A stretch of 64,000 nt of DNA. Source: Thermochaetoides thermophila DSM 1495. Its lineage: Eukaryota > Ascomycota > Sordariomycetes > Sordariales > Chaetomiaceae. Shown here in pieces: positions 1 through 12,190 of this stretch. The position numbers were made by a program, and so were the translations under genes. The stretch spans positions 2,233,587-2,297,586 of the forward strand of contig NW_006383036.1 of assembly GCF_000221225.1 (NCBI RefSeq), in the 5' to 3' direction. Below the pieces are notes generated by a model, which saw nothing but the letters and a program-made list of their open reading frames with translations, did not search any database and was not told the origin of the DNA. Within the stretch, counting starts at the first letter, position 1, and the number at the start of each line of letters is the position of its first letter.

Positions 1-414
1 GGTATAGAGATTAAACTATGGATAAGACAGACAACTTCAAGATTGGGTTGACTCTAACTCATCATCATTGCTGACTTGCCTTAAACACCATTAAAAGAGG
101 TAGTTGACTGGTGTGCTGCGCCTTTGTAGTGAACGTGTGTCTTGATCCTTCTCCAAGGGACGGCCCGGGTCTCGTGCGCTGACTGCGGACTCTGCAAGGG
201 GAAAGAGGCAGTGCCGACTTTATACGAGTCCGCGCTACATCAACTCATGTGTGCCTGCAGATAATTATTTCTAAAATATATCAAAATGCGACCCTCCCCT
301 GCAGAGTGCAGCGGACTGTTCGCGCTGGGGGGTTCACAAGTGTGATAATCACGTGACAAAGCCAGGATTTTCATGGAGGGGCCATAGCCAAAAATGAGGG
401 GTGTAAATAAGGAC
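1..414. other. No gene seen downstream of the tRNA
   Basis: No coding frame with a fungal protein signature and no second tRNA was found here. A short minus-strand open frame runs across the tRNA itself and is not a gene. Confidence 0.5.
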
Positions 415-420
415 AAAAAA
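415..420 (-). terminator. RNA polymerase III T-run terminator
   Basis: Six consecutive T residues (minus strand) lie a few bases downstream of the tRNA-Tyr 3' end. This is the standard Pol III termination signal. Confidence 0.8.
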
Positions 421-425
421 TAAAG

Positions 426-512
426 TCCCCTCGACCGGAATCGAGCCGGTGACCTTTCGGTATCAGTAAATCGTTTACAGCCGAACGTGATAGCCAACTA
501 CACCACAAGGGG
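426..512 (-). tRNA. tRNA-Tyr (GUA) with a 13-nt intron
   Basis: Read on the minus strand this folds into a complete cloverleaf. It has a 7-bp acceptor stem starting with C1:G72 and discriminator A73 (tyrosine identity in eukaryotes), a D-arm with A14, G18 and G19, a 5-bp anticodon stem TTCGG/CCGAA, a five-base variable loop and a 5-bp T-stem. The anticodon loop holds GTA followed, one base 3' of the anticodon, by a 13-nt insertion. The insertion contains TTTAC, which can pair with GTAAA of the anticodon loop, as in spliced nuclear tRNA precursors. Mature length is 74 nt. The A box is intact. The T-loop reads CTCGATT, so position 54 is C instead of the usual T, which also weakens the B box. 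Confidence 0.93.
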
Positions 513-1277
513 ATTAACGGGATTGTTATTAGAATTTCTTCTAATTTGGTTACTTATTCTGTATCAGTTACGACCTAGGATTGACTCGAGCGCTTTCATC
601 TCAACCAGCTTGCTTCACCACAATGCCAGAACAACGAGGTTTGTATGGTGACCACAGCGCACTTGAAGCGCTGACATATCACACAGTGCATTCTTGGCAG
701 GCCACTGATTGTCTGGGTTGAAAGTTTGGACCACTAGGGATAGTGAAGTTATGGGGTTAAGCTTTCTATCACGAAATCAAGCACCAATTGGCCGAGTGAC
801 TTGGTGGAGAAGACATGCTATTTTCTCCAACTCCTGACCCGTGCCTTGCATGTGCTAGGTAAAAACCGAACGGTACACAGACAAGAGACACACACACATA
901 TATAAACGTGCTTATATAGACTTTTGCTTGTGTGTGAAATTCGAAAAAAAGAAACCAGCCCCGTGGACCAAACGCCGATGACGCCCCTGAGCCAAGTGTG
1001 CTTCCCTGCCTTCAGCCGATGATGTCGTTCCTATCCACCTCTTGTAGTAACTCAACAGAAGAGAACGAGATTTAAGGGAAATAAACAAGAGGAATATGGA
1101 CAAAAACAACGAGGTGGTGCTCCTCTAAGGTTCTGCGACATTGTACCTGTACTGGGGGTGGCACATCCAAGGTGGTTATGCTGTCTGTTTCTGTCAGGAA
1201 TGAATTATCCATTCGTCCCTTACTACCCGCCAGTGCATCGGAAGGATATATATGGCGGCGGTATGTAGTCACGTCGA
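513..1277. other. Intergenic, no gene seen
   Basis: Upstream side of the tRNA and 3' side of the membrane-protein gene. A short CA/TA-rich stretch occurs near 888-905. Nothing else is recognisable. Confidence 0.5.
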
Positions 1278-1967
1278 TCATGTACGCTCCCTGAACACCC
1301 ACTTCTTCGCCTTCGGCGGCTTTTCGTAAACAGCTGCTGAGCTAATTGGTGCTGGATCGAAGAATCCTGCCGTAGGGACGTGTACTGACCCCGCACTCGC
1401 GTTAGGAACGATGCGGCCGGAACTCGTGGTGTGGGCAAAGCCATTGCTGAGAGCATATTGTCGGTCCTTTTTACGGAGGTAGCGCTTCCGCCAGACGCAG
1501 GCGCCGATCCAAATCCCCACGATAGCGACGACCATGATGACGAGGAAGATGACCCACTGGTAATGGTTATCAAGCCTGACGTTTATTAGTTAGCAGCCAC
1601 TTTTCGTCAGGTGGGTACAGGAAATCCGCAAAGCGAATAATCGCTTAGGTTGGGACGGCGTACCAAGTTCCTCCGTCCTGGCCTTGGGGTCGCGCCGTCG
1701 ATGTCGCGGCCTTCGTAGCTTGAGCGCAAAAGCTGGTGTACCAGCCCTGGATCGAGCTCAGATCATTCGGATTCTCTGTGCAGGCAGAGTCACAGATTCC
1801 GAGCGGACCCTGACTGAAGGCGGCGAGACGGGGGTCAGCGCAGAAACAGCGGTTGTAGGTAGCCGCGTCGGCCTTAGTTGCTCCTGGAGGCACGCAGGCT
1901 CCGTTGACGTCGTACAAGACACCGCATCGCGTCACGCATGTGGGCAGCGCTGCTACGGGAAAGAGGG
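1278..1967 (-). CDS. Cysteine-rich single-pass membrane protein (3' exons; 5' end unresolved)
   Basis: Two exons are clear: about 1664-1967 and 1278-1575, separated by an 88-nt intron (1576-1663) with a GTACGC donor, a GCTAACTAAT branch region and a GTCAG acceptor. The upstream exon encodes an ectodomain with eight cysteines (motifs PTCVTRC, GACVPP, NRCFC, GICDSAC, SFC). The junction gives GTW-LDNHYQW and leads into one transmembrane helix (VIFLVIMVVAIVGIWIGACVW), then a basic cytoplasmic tail of about 60 residues. The layout fits a conserved fungal family of unknown function with a short Cys-rich outside domain, one helix and a small tail; eight cysteines recall CFEM domains but the spacing differs. 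The start codon and signal peptide were not located. A hydrophobic stretch just upstream (2046-2100) has no in-frame ATG. Confidence 0.72.
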
Positions 1968-2426
1968 TCGTTTCTGTGAACTTGTCAGAAAAGAAGAGTC
2001 ATGTTTACAAGAGAGGTTGATCTCACCCATCGTGTACGATTGAGAGCTGCACAGCTGCGATTACAGCTGCCAGCCAGTAGCTATAAAGGAAAGTTGGGGG
2101 GCGGGGGCCTTCAAGCCGCCGGGGTTGCGGGTTGTGGGATGCGTTGCCGCGCTTTTCAGGTCTGTCAATGCAGAGAGACGGGTCCTCGTATGTTTCCGGG
2201 ACGCGCGCAAGTCAACGCAGATCCAGTTCTCAGGACAGAGGAGCGCCGTGCGAGGGACGTCAACCCGGACCGAGGAACAGGGAAGCAGTGTCGTCCAACA
2301 CCCGAAGCTACGTAAAAATAGCTGAAGTTGACTCAGACTCGGGTCCCTTTGCCGGCAAACCAATCGCAGTGTTCGAGACGTCGATCAGCAGGAAGTGGTG
2401 TTGTTCGGTTTTCGAAGTAGCTCAAC

Positions 2427-2800
2427 TTAAATCAAGAAGGTAGAAAGCGCCTGATCCGGTTTGTTGGGTGCGTAAAAAAGGCCCTGTTCTCTACGTTGAC
2501 ATCGCAAGGGCAGCAGTCGTTGACAATCGGTCTGACTGCGCACTGACAGGCAACTCGAAATTGATTCGTCGTATTCTCGGCCAGAATACAGGCAAAGTCC
2601 GTTTTGCGGTTCAAACGAGCGGAAGGGACCCGGGGGCTGTGCTCTCCAGCGCTTCGAGAGTTCACGGGTTGCTGGCGCGATAGGGGACAGCGGCAAAGGG
2701 CGAGGTCGAGGTTGAGGGCGATGTCGAAGGTGAAAGGAAGAAAAGCGGCAAGGAGAACGGCGGGATCAGTAAGAGTGCGACGGCAGAAACGTGCTTACGG
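2427..2800 (-). other. Coding-like segment, possibly an upstream exon of the membrane protein gene
   Basis: One minus-strand frame runs open for over 100 codons. It has a hydrophobic start (PAVLLAAFLPF), an N-glycosylation-like NTT and a cysteine cluster (VACQCAVRPIVNDCCPCDV). This would suit a secreted or extracellular exon preceding the exons at 1278-1967. No ATG or consistent splice pair was found, so it may be a separate small secreted protein, a decayed gene or chance. Confidence 0.25.
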
Positions 2801-2839
2801 AGTACCTGCGCTGCTGTATGTCGGCGAGGAGGATTAGGG

Positions 2840-3570
2840 CCGGAATAACTATGTGCTGGAATCCCAGAGCTGCGATCTATGGGACGTTACAAGTCGCAAG
2901 CTCGTGCGTTGTGCTGTTGCGTCGTGCAGAACCGGCTTGGGGGAGGTTCCGGGGTGCATGGTGCATTGGGTGCATTTTGAGAGGCCATAGGCTCCATTCA
3001 GAGTCACTAGAGTCCCGTGGAGCGGACAAAGCCGCCGGTAAACATGGGATGCTGAACCCAATTTGGCGCGCAGTGGAGTCTCGGCGGAGCCACTTCGGGG
3101 TTGTGGTAGGGTTGCCATCTTATTGGCGGGAGTCAGGTTCCATCCATGCGAAACTGTCATTTAAAGGCATCCATGATCGCACGAGCCCGACCTTTTTTGC
3201 AGAATTCAAGCCTTTCTGACAACAGTTTCACTCAGGCATTGGCGGCTCTCACCTTGAACTAGAAGTCGCTCATTAGAAAAACATTCGTTATATCGTAAAA
3301 ACGCATACAATACAGATGAGTCTTGCTCTAAAGCTCAGAAGGGTCCAGAATCCATAATTGCCATCTCTCACATGATCCCCCAATCTCTTAGTTCATTATC
3401 CATACTGGGTAAGGTAGGCAGGCGATCCGGTATTGACAGCCATCCATATCCGTCGTCATTAAATATATCCTTTTCATCAGTTCCCTCCTTTTCCTTCTTG
3501 TTATTGAATGTCAATGGTATCTCTGTAGGGGGCATCAACCATCATTCATGTCGCTGGTGCAAATACACTA
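2840..3570. other. Intergenic, no gene seen
   Basis: Lies between two minus-strand genes. The open frames here (up to 142 codons) lack recognisable protein character and overlap one another on both strands. Confidence 0.45.
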
Positions 3571-5440
3571 TCAGTTTTGAGAGCTTGTTTCTCCCTTCTC
3601 ATCTCCCACACCCTCTTGTTTGGATGCATCAGCTATCGGCTGCTGCGACGGTTGTTGCCCTGTTTCCGCTATGCTGATTGAATTTTGCGACTGTGGCTGG
3701 AAATAAAGGAAGTAACCTTGCTGAAAAGGCACTAACACCATTGTGGGCGCCGGCATGCCGTCCGATTGCGGGAGCGATACAGATATAGTACTCGTTCCCT
3801 CCGGCATAGGAGGATAAGGACAGAAGGGAACAAATACAGCCCCAGCCGATGCTTGAGAAGAGCCTGTTGGGATTGTAGGTGCTATCATGGTCGTTTCAGC
3901 TGCGACATATGTTGTGGCAGAATCACAGGTTGCTGTTCTAGTAAGTTCAGCCTGGCCCGCTGGGAAACCTGGGGCATGTCGCGCTTGAGAAGGCTGTTGT
4001 TCGACAGAAGCATCAGACACGCGTGGCTCAGACCACAGACCATGCTGTTGCTTGCGGGTTGCAATAACATAGAGCAGACCGAGTATAACACCCATCGCAG
4101 AAAAGTCGAGAATAGGGCAGACGACCCAGTAAAGTGCTGGGGCAGAGGGCCGCATGTCATCAGAATACTTGTCATAACAGTTAATGTAGACTTGTGTCGC
4201 AGCTGTCAAGATCAGGCGGAGGAAATTAACAGCCGTGACAATGAGGAGTATGATCGAAAGCTATCTTCCTCGTCAACATGTTAACACGGTAATAGCAAGC
4301 CGTTTTCGAAACTCACCTGGCAAACTTTCCAACGATTCCTGCCCTCACGCCAAAGGATGATGGAAAGGCATAATGTTGGGACACTAGTCGCCCAGATAAT
4401 GATATCTATGGCAGCATTGTAGTGTCTGAGCCCTCGATGCACACCCCAAAAGTTTTCAGTATCGTTCAAAACTCCCCAGACCGCCCACAACGCAATACCC
4501 ATAAGGGAGGTTGCGAGGGAGAAGAGGACAAACGCTGCAGTCAGAACAATATATCGAAGGCGTGTTGCGAAGGATGCCAACACGCTGCCAGTGCTGCAGG
4601 CTTTGCAACAGGATATACCGCAGGCGATCTCACTCAGGGTGATAAAGAGCACAATGTCGCTCAAGTGATGTGAGAATAATGCGACAAACCTGAGTGATCC
4701 TGCCGCATCGGTAGACTTTTGGTATCGATCTTTTGTCCAGTTAACACTGCCGAGTTCTTCAATGAAGGGCTTGACTTTCTCAACTCGATACCATAGTCCA
4801 GCACTGATTATGGATAACACGAGTGTCCTGAGACAAGTATTAGTAAAATGATCGCTGCCTCAGTAGCTCAGTTTCTACTTTTGATCTTTCGACTCGTGTA
4901 AATCGAGCTGAAAGGGGCAACCATCTTACAGCAACCACAGGGGAAAGGCTGTCTTCAGCCAAGCGATACCTGTGCGGGTTGGGTCCTGTGTTTTGCATGA
5001 GAGGCGAAGGGTTTTTGGCCATAGCATGGTCAATGGTATTAGCCATAGCCCAGCTAGCATGGGCACAGCTATAGGGAGGTTCGAGTTGACCATTTTGGGA
5101 AGTTATGAAGCAAGAAACCCTCTACTGAGTAGGGGAATGGAGCAAGACAACTACCCTCCATCTAAACTCTGTGAAGTTGAAGAGCGGTAGAGGGGCAATA
5201 TTAACTGGCGGATGGGAAGTGACCGTACAAGCAGGAGTGATATGACGTCGTTGTATTGATCCTTGCAAAATACCCCGAAAGCAAAAAGACGTATGCCAGG
5301 AACGGCAAACCTTACACAATCCGAGGAATCTCAATGGCAAAACTGCATGTCAGATGGGCGGTGGTCGGCTCAGGGCAAAGACGCATCGTCACATCATCAT
5401 ACCATGGCGTAGTAGCAGCTGGTGCGTTGGTGAGGTCCAT
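3571..5440 (-). CDS. Multi-pass (7TM-like) fungal integral membrane protein, about five exons
   Basis: The likely start is ATG at 5440 (MDLTNAPAATTPWYDDVTMR, then an extracellular-looking segment with LCPEPT and LTC). Clear exons follow: a helix exon from about 5055 to 4930 (VPMLAGLWLIPLTMLW, DPTRTGIAWLK); 4317-4827 with several helices (SDIVLFITL, FVLFSLATS, DIIIWATSVPTLCLSIILW); and 3571-4260 with two more helices and a roughly 150-residue Ser/Gln/Pro-rich tail. Introns 4828-4929 (ACTAAT branch) and 4261-4316 keep frame. The exon between about 5090 and 5320 could not be placed with a consistent phase. Helix count and topology resemble a GPCR-like membrane protein, but I recognise no named family. 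The next gene upstream is a paralogue sharing the DPTR-GI-W-K signature. Confidence 0.7.
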
Positions 5441-6365
5441 TTTTTAAGGAATCTGGCTTACTGGACACAATAAAGTTGACCGTATGATTAGCAGTTAAAA
5501 GTTTCGCGCATGGATGGCGCATTGGGTCGACGTGGCATGATGTCGGCAAGATGGGGGCGCTGACGTCTGCGCACCGCCAAGCATGAATGCTCTGAATCAG
5601 AGTTACATTTTACGGCATTTAGTTCAAGTATTTGATATTCTGCTTCGATATTTTCAAAGTTTCGTGCTCGAATCAAATGCCGTTTCCCAGCCTTTCGGGC
5701 ATGAACTCACGCAATTAAGCATGCTGGGCACTAGTTATAATATCCTGTAGCTGCAGCAAATCACCCCATGTGGCGGACAAGTCGTTGGACCGGATAGCAG
5801 CGAAAACTACCGCTAGTCCGCATCGACTTGTCACTTTGCATTCTTAATGGGCTTCTGAGAGCATGGACCAGATGAGAAATCAGTGACGCTCTCTGATCAA
5901 GTAAAAGCAAGTGTAGGGAAGACACCAAACAGCCTATGGTACCCTAAGATAACGAAACCATAGTCTTGAGAAGAAATAGGAGGTCCATACTCCCCTTCTG
6001 CTGTCTTGTTTTCCCGTCTCACCGATAGCTCTGCTTTTAACCGTGCTAACATCAATTTAACATTGAAAGGTTGTGTCACCCTGCAGCTCTACCCGGCGCT
6101 CGGATATTTGCTTCACTGAGGATGCCTGACAAACCGTTGTGACGGCCCTGACAGTCGACCCAGTGGGTGTGCGTGTTTTTTTTTTTTGAACCGAGTCTGC
6201 GCCACAAATTCCAGAAAGCTCGGCTATGCCTTTTGGAAGACCTGGAATATGCTGCCCTTGCGTTTGGATAGGGCTCCCCAGAAGTTCGGTTAAACTGATT
6301 TGCTTGACTTTCGACTTTGTTCACTCATCGGAATCGGATGCAAATCACAAGCCGTGCTTTTCTCT
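5441..6365. other. Intergenic between the two paralogues, no gene seen
   Basis: Contains a T-run (about 6175-6187) and short open frames without protein character. Confidence 0.5.
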
Positions 6366-7632
6366 TTATATGGCAAGGAGCCAGACCAAGCCGAGCATGG
6401 TACTCATGAGGGACAGTTCCAGTCTGTTAGCGCACTGCGCAAGCTCAAAGAATGACCAGCATGAAAGCTTAACCGAAAAACTTTCTAGCGTACTCTCCCT
6501 TGGTCCAATATGTAGATTACCAAACATAGCATCGAAATAATCCTTATCCATATTGTAGTCTCCACAGCTATTGTGTAATCGCAGAGTTCTTGTAACTCGG
6601 GCCAAACGTTGCGTCAAACGTTGAATAGCCCTAAAACTATCCACATCCCAACACCAAGAATGGTTGCCAAAGAAAATAAGAAAGAACGCCAACAGAATGA
6701 GATATGTCGAAGCTTTGATAAGAGAGAAATCTCGGAAGACCTCCAGTGTGACACGATTTATCGTGAGATATGCTGTTGGAGAACTTACCTAACCCAATAA
6801 ACAGAGCGACCTCGGCCACTTGATGGACAAATATGGTAGCGTATTTCAGACACTTGGCCGTTTCATCGAGTTGGCACTGTTGTTCTCGTTTCGACTTCCT
6901 TTGATCAGATGTCTTAAGAAACAGGTCTGCTTTGGTTTATACCATGTGAAGGCATTGATATAAGATAGTGCTAAGGTCCTAAGTGTGCGTATTAGCGAGC
7001 AAGCACTCGACGGATAAGGAAAGATATCCATTATGATATTTCGAATTAACAAATCAGATATTGCAAAAATAACAAAGGGAATACCACACTGCCTTTATCC
7101 AAATGATGCCAACTCTAGTTGGATCACGTCGGCTGGATAGAAGACGAAGAAGGCCTTTAAACCATAGAGACCCCAACGGGATCAACCATAACCAGGCTAC
7201 AACAGGAACAGTTATGGAGAAACGATATATTACCGCTATCTACTGAAATGAAAAGCTCGAGTGGTCAGATCGATAATATGAGTGTCACATGGATACGACA
7301 GTTTAAGGAGAAGAAATATCCTTGACAGCCGACATATAGAATACCGATGACATAAGAGCTGAGAATGGCAAAGGCATATCTGATTGATAGAGCCCGGGAA
7401 ATATGAGGGGGTGGCAAGAATGAGTTAGATAACCTTGCCACGCTGAAGAGAACCCCTGAAGATTGCAGGAGACCGCGAGGTACTCGTAAGGGCAAAGGGA
7501 TTTATAAACGGGGCTGCTTACGCACGATGAAGGATTTCTCATGGTTTTCTCCTCCCCAACACAAGGACCAAAAAAGATTATTACACGTAGTAATTGACTT
7601 CGCTGTGCACCCACATCGTCAGTGGCCATCAT
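6366..7632 (-). pseudogene. Paralogue of the 3571-5440 membrane protein, probably disrupted
   Basis: Segments align in order with the neighbouring gene. They are: an N-terminal SLCPYEYLAVSC (compare RLCPEPTTAHLTC); a helix exon with WLWLIPLGSLW and DPTRVGIIWIKAV (compare LWLIPLTMLW and DPTRTGIAWLK); HQVAEVALFIGL (compare SHHLSDIVLFITL); and FLFSLATILG followed by a YTIAVETTIWIRIISMLCL segment (compare FVLFSLATS and DIIIWATSVPTLCL). Between the last two, at the position matching LNDTENFW, the same frame reads LFNV-stop-RNVWPEL with a TGA codon. The C-terminus after the last helix is far shorter than in the intact copy. A very short intron around the TGA is conceivable but has a poor donor. I call this a decayed tandem duplicate; coordinates are outer limits. 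Confidence 0.55.
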
Positions 7633-10600
7633 CTAATCCATTTGACCCATCGTCGATTCCTGTCTGCACCAGACCAAGTCACTCGTTACAATGAGAGAGC
7701 TCTTAACCTAGAGCTCTGCTAGACTGGACGAGAGTCTGACTGGCTAATTATGGCTGAACAGAAGGGACGCGTTGTGGTGCAGAAACAACCTGGCTTGCCT
7801 GCCACTTCGTCGAAGCACATGCGTGAGAAACGCTTGGTACGCTCGATGACCTACCATAAATACGGATGGAAGTTTTTAATATTGAATGCGGCAGCCGCCA
7901 CCTACCTGTCAAGGGTGCCAATGTATATGGGTTGCCATGTACCGTAACGTCGCAGCTACATGAACATCTTTAAACCCAGAATCACTGGCCAAGTTGTTTG
8001 CTCGGTGAGCAACAACAGGTTCTTGGAGGCTTTTGGCAATCTTTCCTTTCTCCATATCGATGCTGCCAACTCTCCTAGAGGACACACTGACAAAACCAAG
8101 ACAAACGCCAAATCTCAACAGGTTGGACTACAGGTAGCATTTTGGTGAAAGCCACAGACCCGGAGACAGGCGAGAGTCCAGAATACTTGATTGGAGATAT
8201 GAGGAAGGAATCACAAAAGGTAACAAAACGGCAGAGTTAGGCAGGCCAGTAAGTATGCTGGTGGAGTCCTTCATGTATTATCAACGCCGGGGGAATGACA
8301 TGATGTTGGCCCATGACCTCTTGAAACTGTAGTGGAAAGCTGAATGCTGCTTCCAATCACAACAAGTGCTCGACACCTTCCTCTCTAAGACTCAGATCGA
8401 CACAGTTGTTGTCGGCCGAGTACTGACCGTGGCCTCCTTATCAACTAGAACAACAGCACAAGTCTGCTCCTGTGATCACCATATATATGCGGCCCCCAGT
8501 GTACGATCCGATTTCGATATGGCTCTTTGACCTATGGCGCACCTCGCCTCCTTCACTTGCAGCTGCCCCCTTATTTTCCTATATCAGCCCATCTAGTCCG
8601 CCATTTGACAACCTGCTCGCCAGTAAAAGTGGTGTTCCTCGAAGTGAGACATGCTGAATTCGCCTGTCTAACCACCTACAGAAATCCCCTTTATAATGCG
8701 GAACAAGTGGCTGATAAGCCCGCTCAACGTCCTCTGCGCTTCAGGTGACAGGCTATCTTGATCTGTCGTGTCAAACTTCCTTACGTCCATGAGCCATTCA
8801 CGCGCATGTCGGCATCATTAACAACTCTAGGAAACGTGACACAGGCGGTGAGCCGTGGAGATTTACAGAACTGCTATCTTGGACAGGATGGGAGGATGAG
8901 AAAAAGCCCAAGTTTTTCAGGTTTGTCACCTTCCCTAGAAGCCCTTTCAAGCTTACGTCATGAAGGAGAATAGAGATGTCATAGTCAGTTGCTTACTGGG
9001 TTTGTCGCTATCGCACAACGCGTGGCACAGGTACGAGTTACACTGCCGAATGGCTGGGATTTGGAGTTAGAAGGTCATAAAATATGCCTACAGTTGCTGG
9101 GTCTCAAACAACGGTCCATCAACGTGAAAATGGGTACCTCAACCAGTGCTCGAGGCTAAAGAAGCAATTCGGACTTTCCATATCGGGGTTTCCGACCAAC
9201 CCCTGAGTCCAGTCCGACTATATGGCTGGCTTCTATCCCTCTCTCTTAGCTATCCATCGCAGCGGCAACGGCCCGCTGGCCGTTCTCATGTGAAATCTAT
9301 CTGTTGGACAGGGCTTCCGTCGCTGTCGACAGCAGGAATGCCATTTCCAGCCATACTCTTCTCCGAACCACTGTTAATTCGCCATGGAACAAGGGTCCCA
9401 GTCCTCGTCCAATATGCGTTCCGGCCTACACTGTCCCGTAATCTTGCCCTACCCTACTATACCGCTGCCATGGAGCCCGTTCCTCGTTCGCAAGATTCCC
9501 GAGGCCTTTCCACCCATGCACCCGATGGCTGATGCAAGATTCTGTAGAAGGGAAACCAAACGATAGAGAGGGAAATCAGACAGCTCATCTTTACCCAGCG
9601 GACTGTCCAGAAGCAGAAGCAGGCCGTTACTAAAAGCACACGCAGAAGCATGATGGGCGCCTCGTGGTAGGCTAGAGTGGCGGTCAAGAAATTAACCATC
9701 AGACGGAGCCAGTCATGGTAGCGTTGATGGGGTGATGAGCGCCCAGCACAAGTGAGCACAGCGTCGAGGGGAGGGAGGCACAAAGGGGGCTGGCTCCCTA
9801 CGTCGTCTACCCTGCTGGCTAGGCAGTAGGTCCCTCGAGGTTCTGCCCCAACTCTTCATACGGCCAAGCCAAGGAGATGAATGGACGCACGGACGACTGG
9901 GTACATAGAGATGGGCCGAGCCGCAAAGCATGCGTATCGGGGAGAATCCGCTGATAACTTCCCACGTTTGACGTGCGTTTGAGTCAGCCACTCTTCCCCA
10001 GACTTGGGACCTGGTCGCCTTTTCTTGGCGCTTAAGAAGGCAACCAGCGGGATGCTTCAAAAGGGACTTGAGAGTGCGAGTCCTGGACTTGCTCGTGCAC
10101 TTAACTGGTCCGTGGAGATAGCGGTAGCTTAGATAAGGGCTTACGGGCGATAGAAAAATGACGTCGTCGCCAGGCTTTGGGGTGACCACCCCTTAATCCT
10201 CATGTCCTTCGAATGGGGCTATGTCGTTTACATCTACACCGCACAGTCTATCTATACCAGCTTCAGGAAGAGCAGCAGTGTTGACAGCTTGCCCTCAGCC
10301 ACCCATACACGTCCAAATTAAACCTATCAGAGTCGTTGGCCGTAATTTGCTGAAACGAACCATTCTGCGCCGCCCACGATGCTTCTCGGCGCTGTGCAAC
10401 AGTCAAAGGTGTGTCGGACTGTAAGAAGACGAGGCAACCTGCCGTCGGCCAGACCTGCAGGGTCTGCAATTACCCTTCCACGAGCAAAGCGGATCCAACA
10501 TTCTGGGGGCGGATCGGAATAGTTTCCGGTAGAAGCTTGGTGTTTTCCTTGAGGAAAGGAGATAGCTACCTATGTAGAAGATGGGACTGTGCCATAACCA

Positions 10601-12190
10601 ATTTAATTTGATGCAAGAGACTTTGAGATAGGTGTGAGTAACGCCCGTGAGAGTAATTGATCTATCAGTATCCATTCCGGGCAAAAAGACAGCGGGATCA
10701 TTGATTCTTCCCAGAAGCCGAACGTGGTAACACACAAATATGAAGGGCCCAAGGAGACCAAGCAGGGTACAAGTCTAGCCGGGGCAGATACTTAAGACAG
10801 GCAAGGATGGTTAGACAGACTGGGTCGGTGGCAGATGATCGTCCGTCTGATCAAGCGTAATCCAACCTCGGTACTGTGACTCTGTTCCCTTGACCCTCCA
10901 AACATTGTAAGTGCCGACATCCCGTCACGATGACTGAGCCATAAGGCATGGCTAGAGATGCGGGTTCTCGCATTGGCGGCATCACCGATTCAGTCGGTCA
11001 TACTGTTCTCTGCGCCAGTTCGTTGGACATATTGACGGTGTGCAGGACCAAATATCTTTGTGACTGTTCAGAAATCGGCCTTCCCTCTACAAGAAAGGCT
11101 GAGAAGCTACAGCTGCAATACGTCCGTTAACCTCAATGTCTCCCGGCAGGGACCTTTGCGCGTAAACAGAGACCACAAGGGGAAGTCGAGCCCAATCCCA
11201 TAGCATCCTGCGGCCTGTTTGTAGAGTGATAGCTGCAGGTAACCGCGGGCTTAGTGATCCTCGAAGCGGCACTCGTCGTCACCTTCTCGAAAGATTCCAT
11301 GATCGTGACGGATGCGGACGCAAATAGTGGCATGAGTGAGGAGCAAGGCAAGATGAACACATCCAGACTCGATCCCTCGAGCAGGCAACTTGCGCCCTCG
11401 GAACGATATCCTGTGGCACCATGTGTGCAGTATTAGGTAAGTAGCTACAGGCGGCGATGCTTCTAAGAGCCATTAGCACAATGGCAACACTGACGGGCTA
11501 TGGCGCGGAGAAGTTTTACCTACTATCTTCCTGAATACACTTGATGTTAACTGATAGACATCCAACGTGCCAGTCAGGAGAGTGATGATGACAGGGCTAT
11601 CCCCGGGCGGCCGAGCGACGCGGATATATCCCGAATTTTGAATGGTTTGGAACTTGACAGGTAACCGGGGTCAGGCTTGCAATGTTCAATTAAGTCTTGA
11701 GAGAAGCTTGAGATGTTCGATGTTGTACAGAAATAGCCCCGAACTGGCGGGGAAGTCATCCGGAAGCCGGCGGTGAGAATCTTGATGTCACAACCATGCT
11801 TGCTGGCTGTTGAACTCAAAGGCTAGTCATGCCATTGACGTGACAAACGCTGCGATCATGATGCCATCCAATCTGTTGAGCCATCTGAAACCGAGCGGAT
11901 GTCACCTTCCATAGGATGGTTGGACGACTCTTGGGGGTGAGATGATGCCGAGTATCGCCTCGTATCTGGATGGAGGGTAGAGCTTCATTGGGAGTGCCAA
12001 GTCAACCAAGCTGACACCGACATTGGAAACCCCTTTCGTGTATAAGAGAGGCTAGCCCATCGTCGAAACAATCAGGCTCGAGCAAAGCATCTCATCCAAC
12101 TCTCAAAGTCTCCATACCTCAAAAGATTAACCACTTGCTAAGCTAAACCAGACGCCTAGCCGCCAACAGCCGTCTTTTCTTTAGGACAAT
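7633..12190. other. 4.5-kb stretch without a convincing gene
   Basis: Open frames of 60-158 codons occur on both strands, but they overlap, lack splice-consistent extension and show no known motif. One minus-strand frame near 9600-9720 is hydrophobic (MVNFLTATLAYHEAPIM and on) but isolated. The last about 150 bp form the promoter of the small gene at 12191. Confidence 0.5.
12041..12047 (+). promoter_or_regulatory. TATA-like box of the small + strand gene
   Basis: TATAAGA lies about 150 bp upstream of the ATG at 12191. A CT/CA-rich, A-poor leader between them looks like a fungal 5' UTR. Confidence 0.45.

Noticed and set aside
9713..10189. 158-codon frame on the - strand
   Set aside because: Random-looking composition rich in Arg/Ser/Pro, no relatives or splice continuation recognised.
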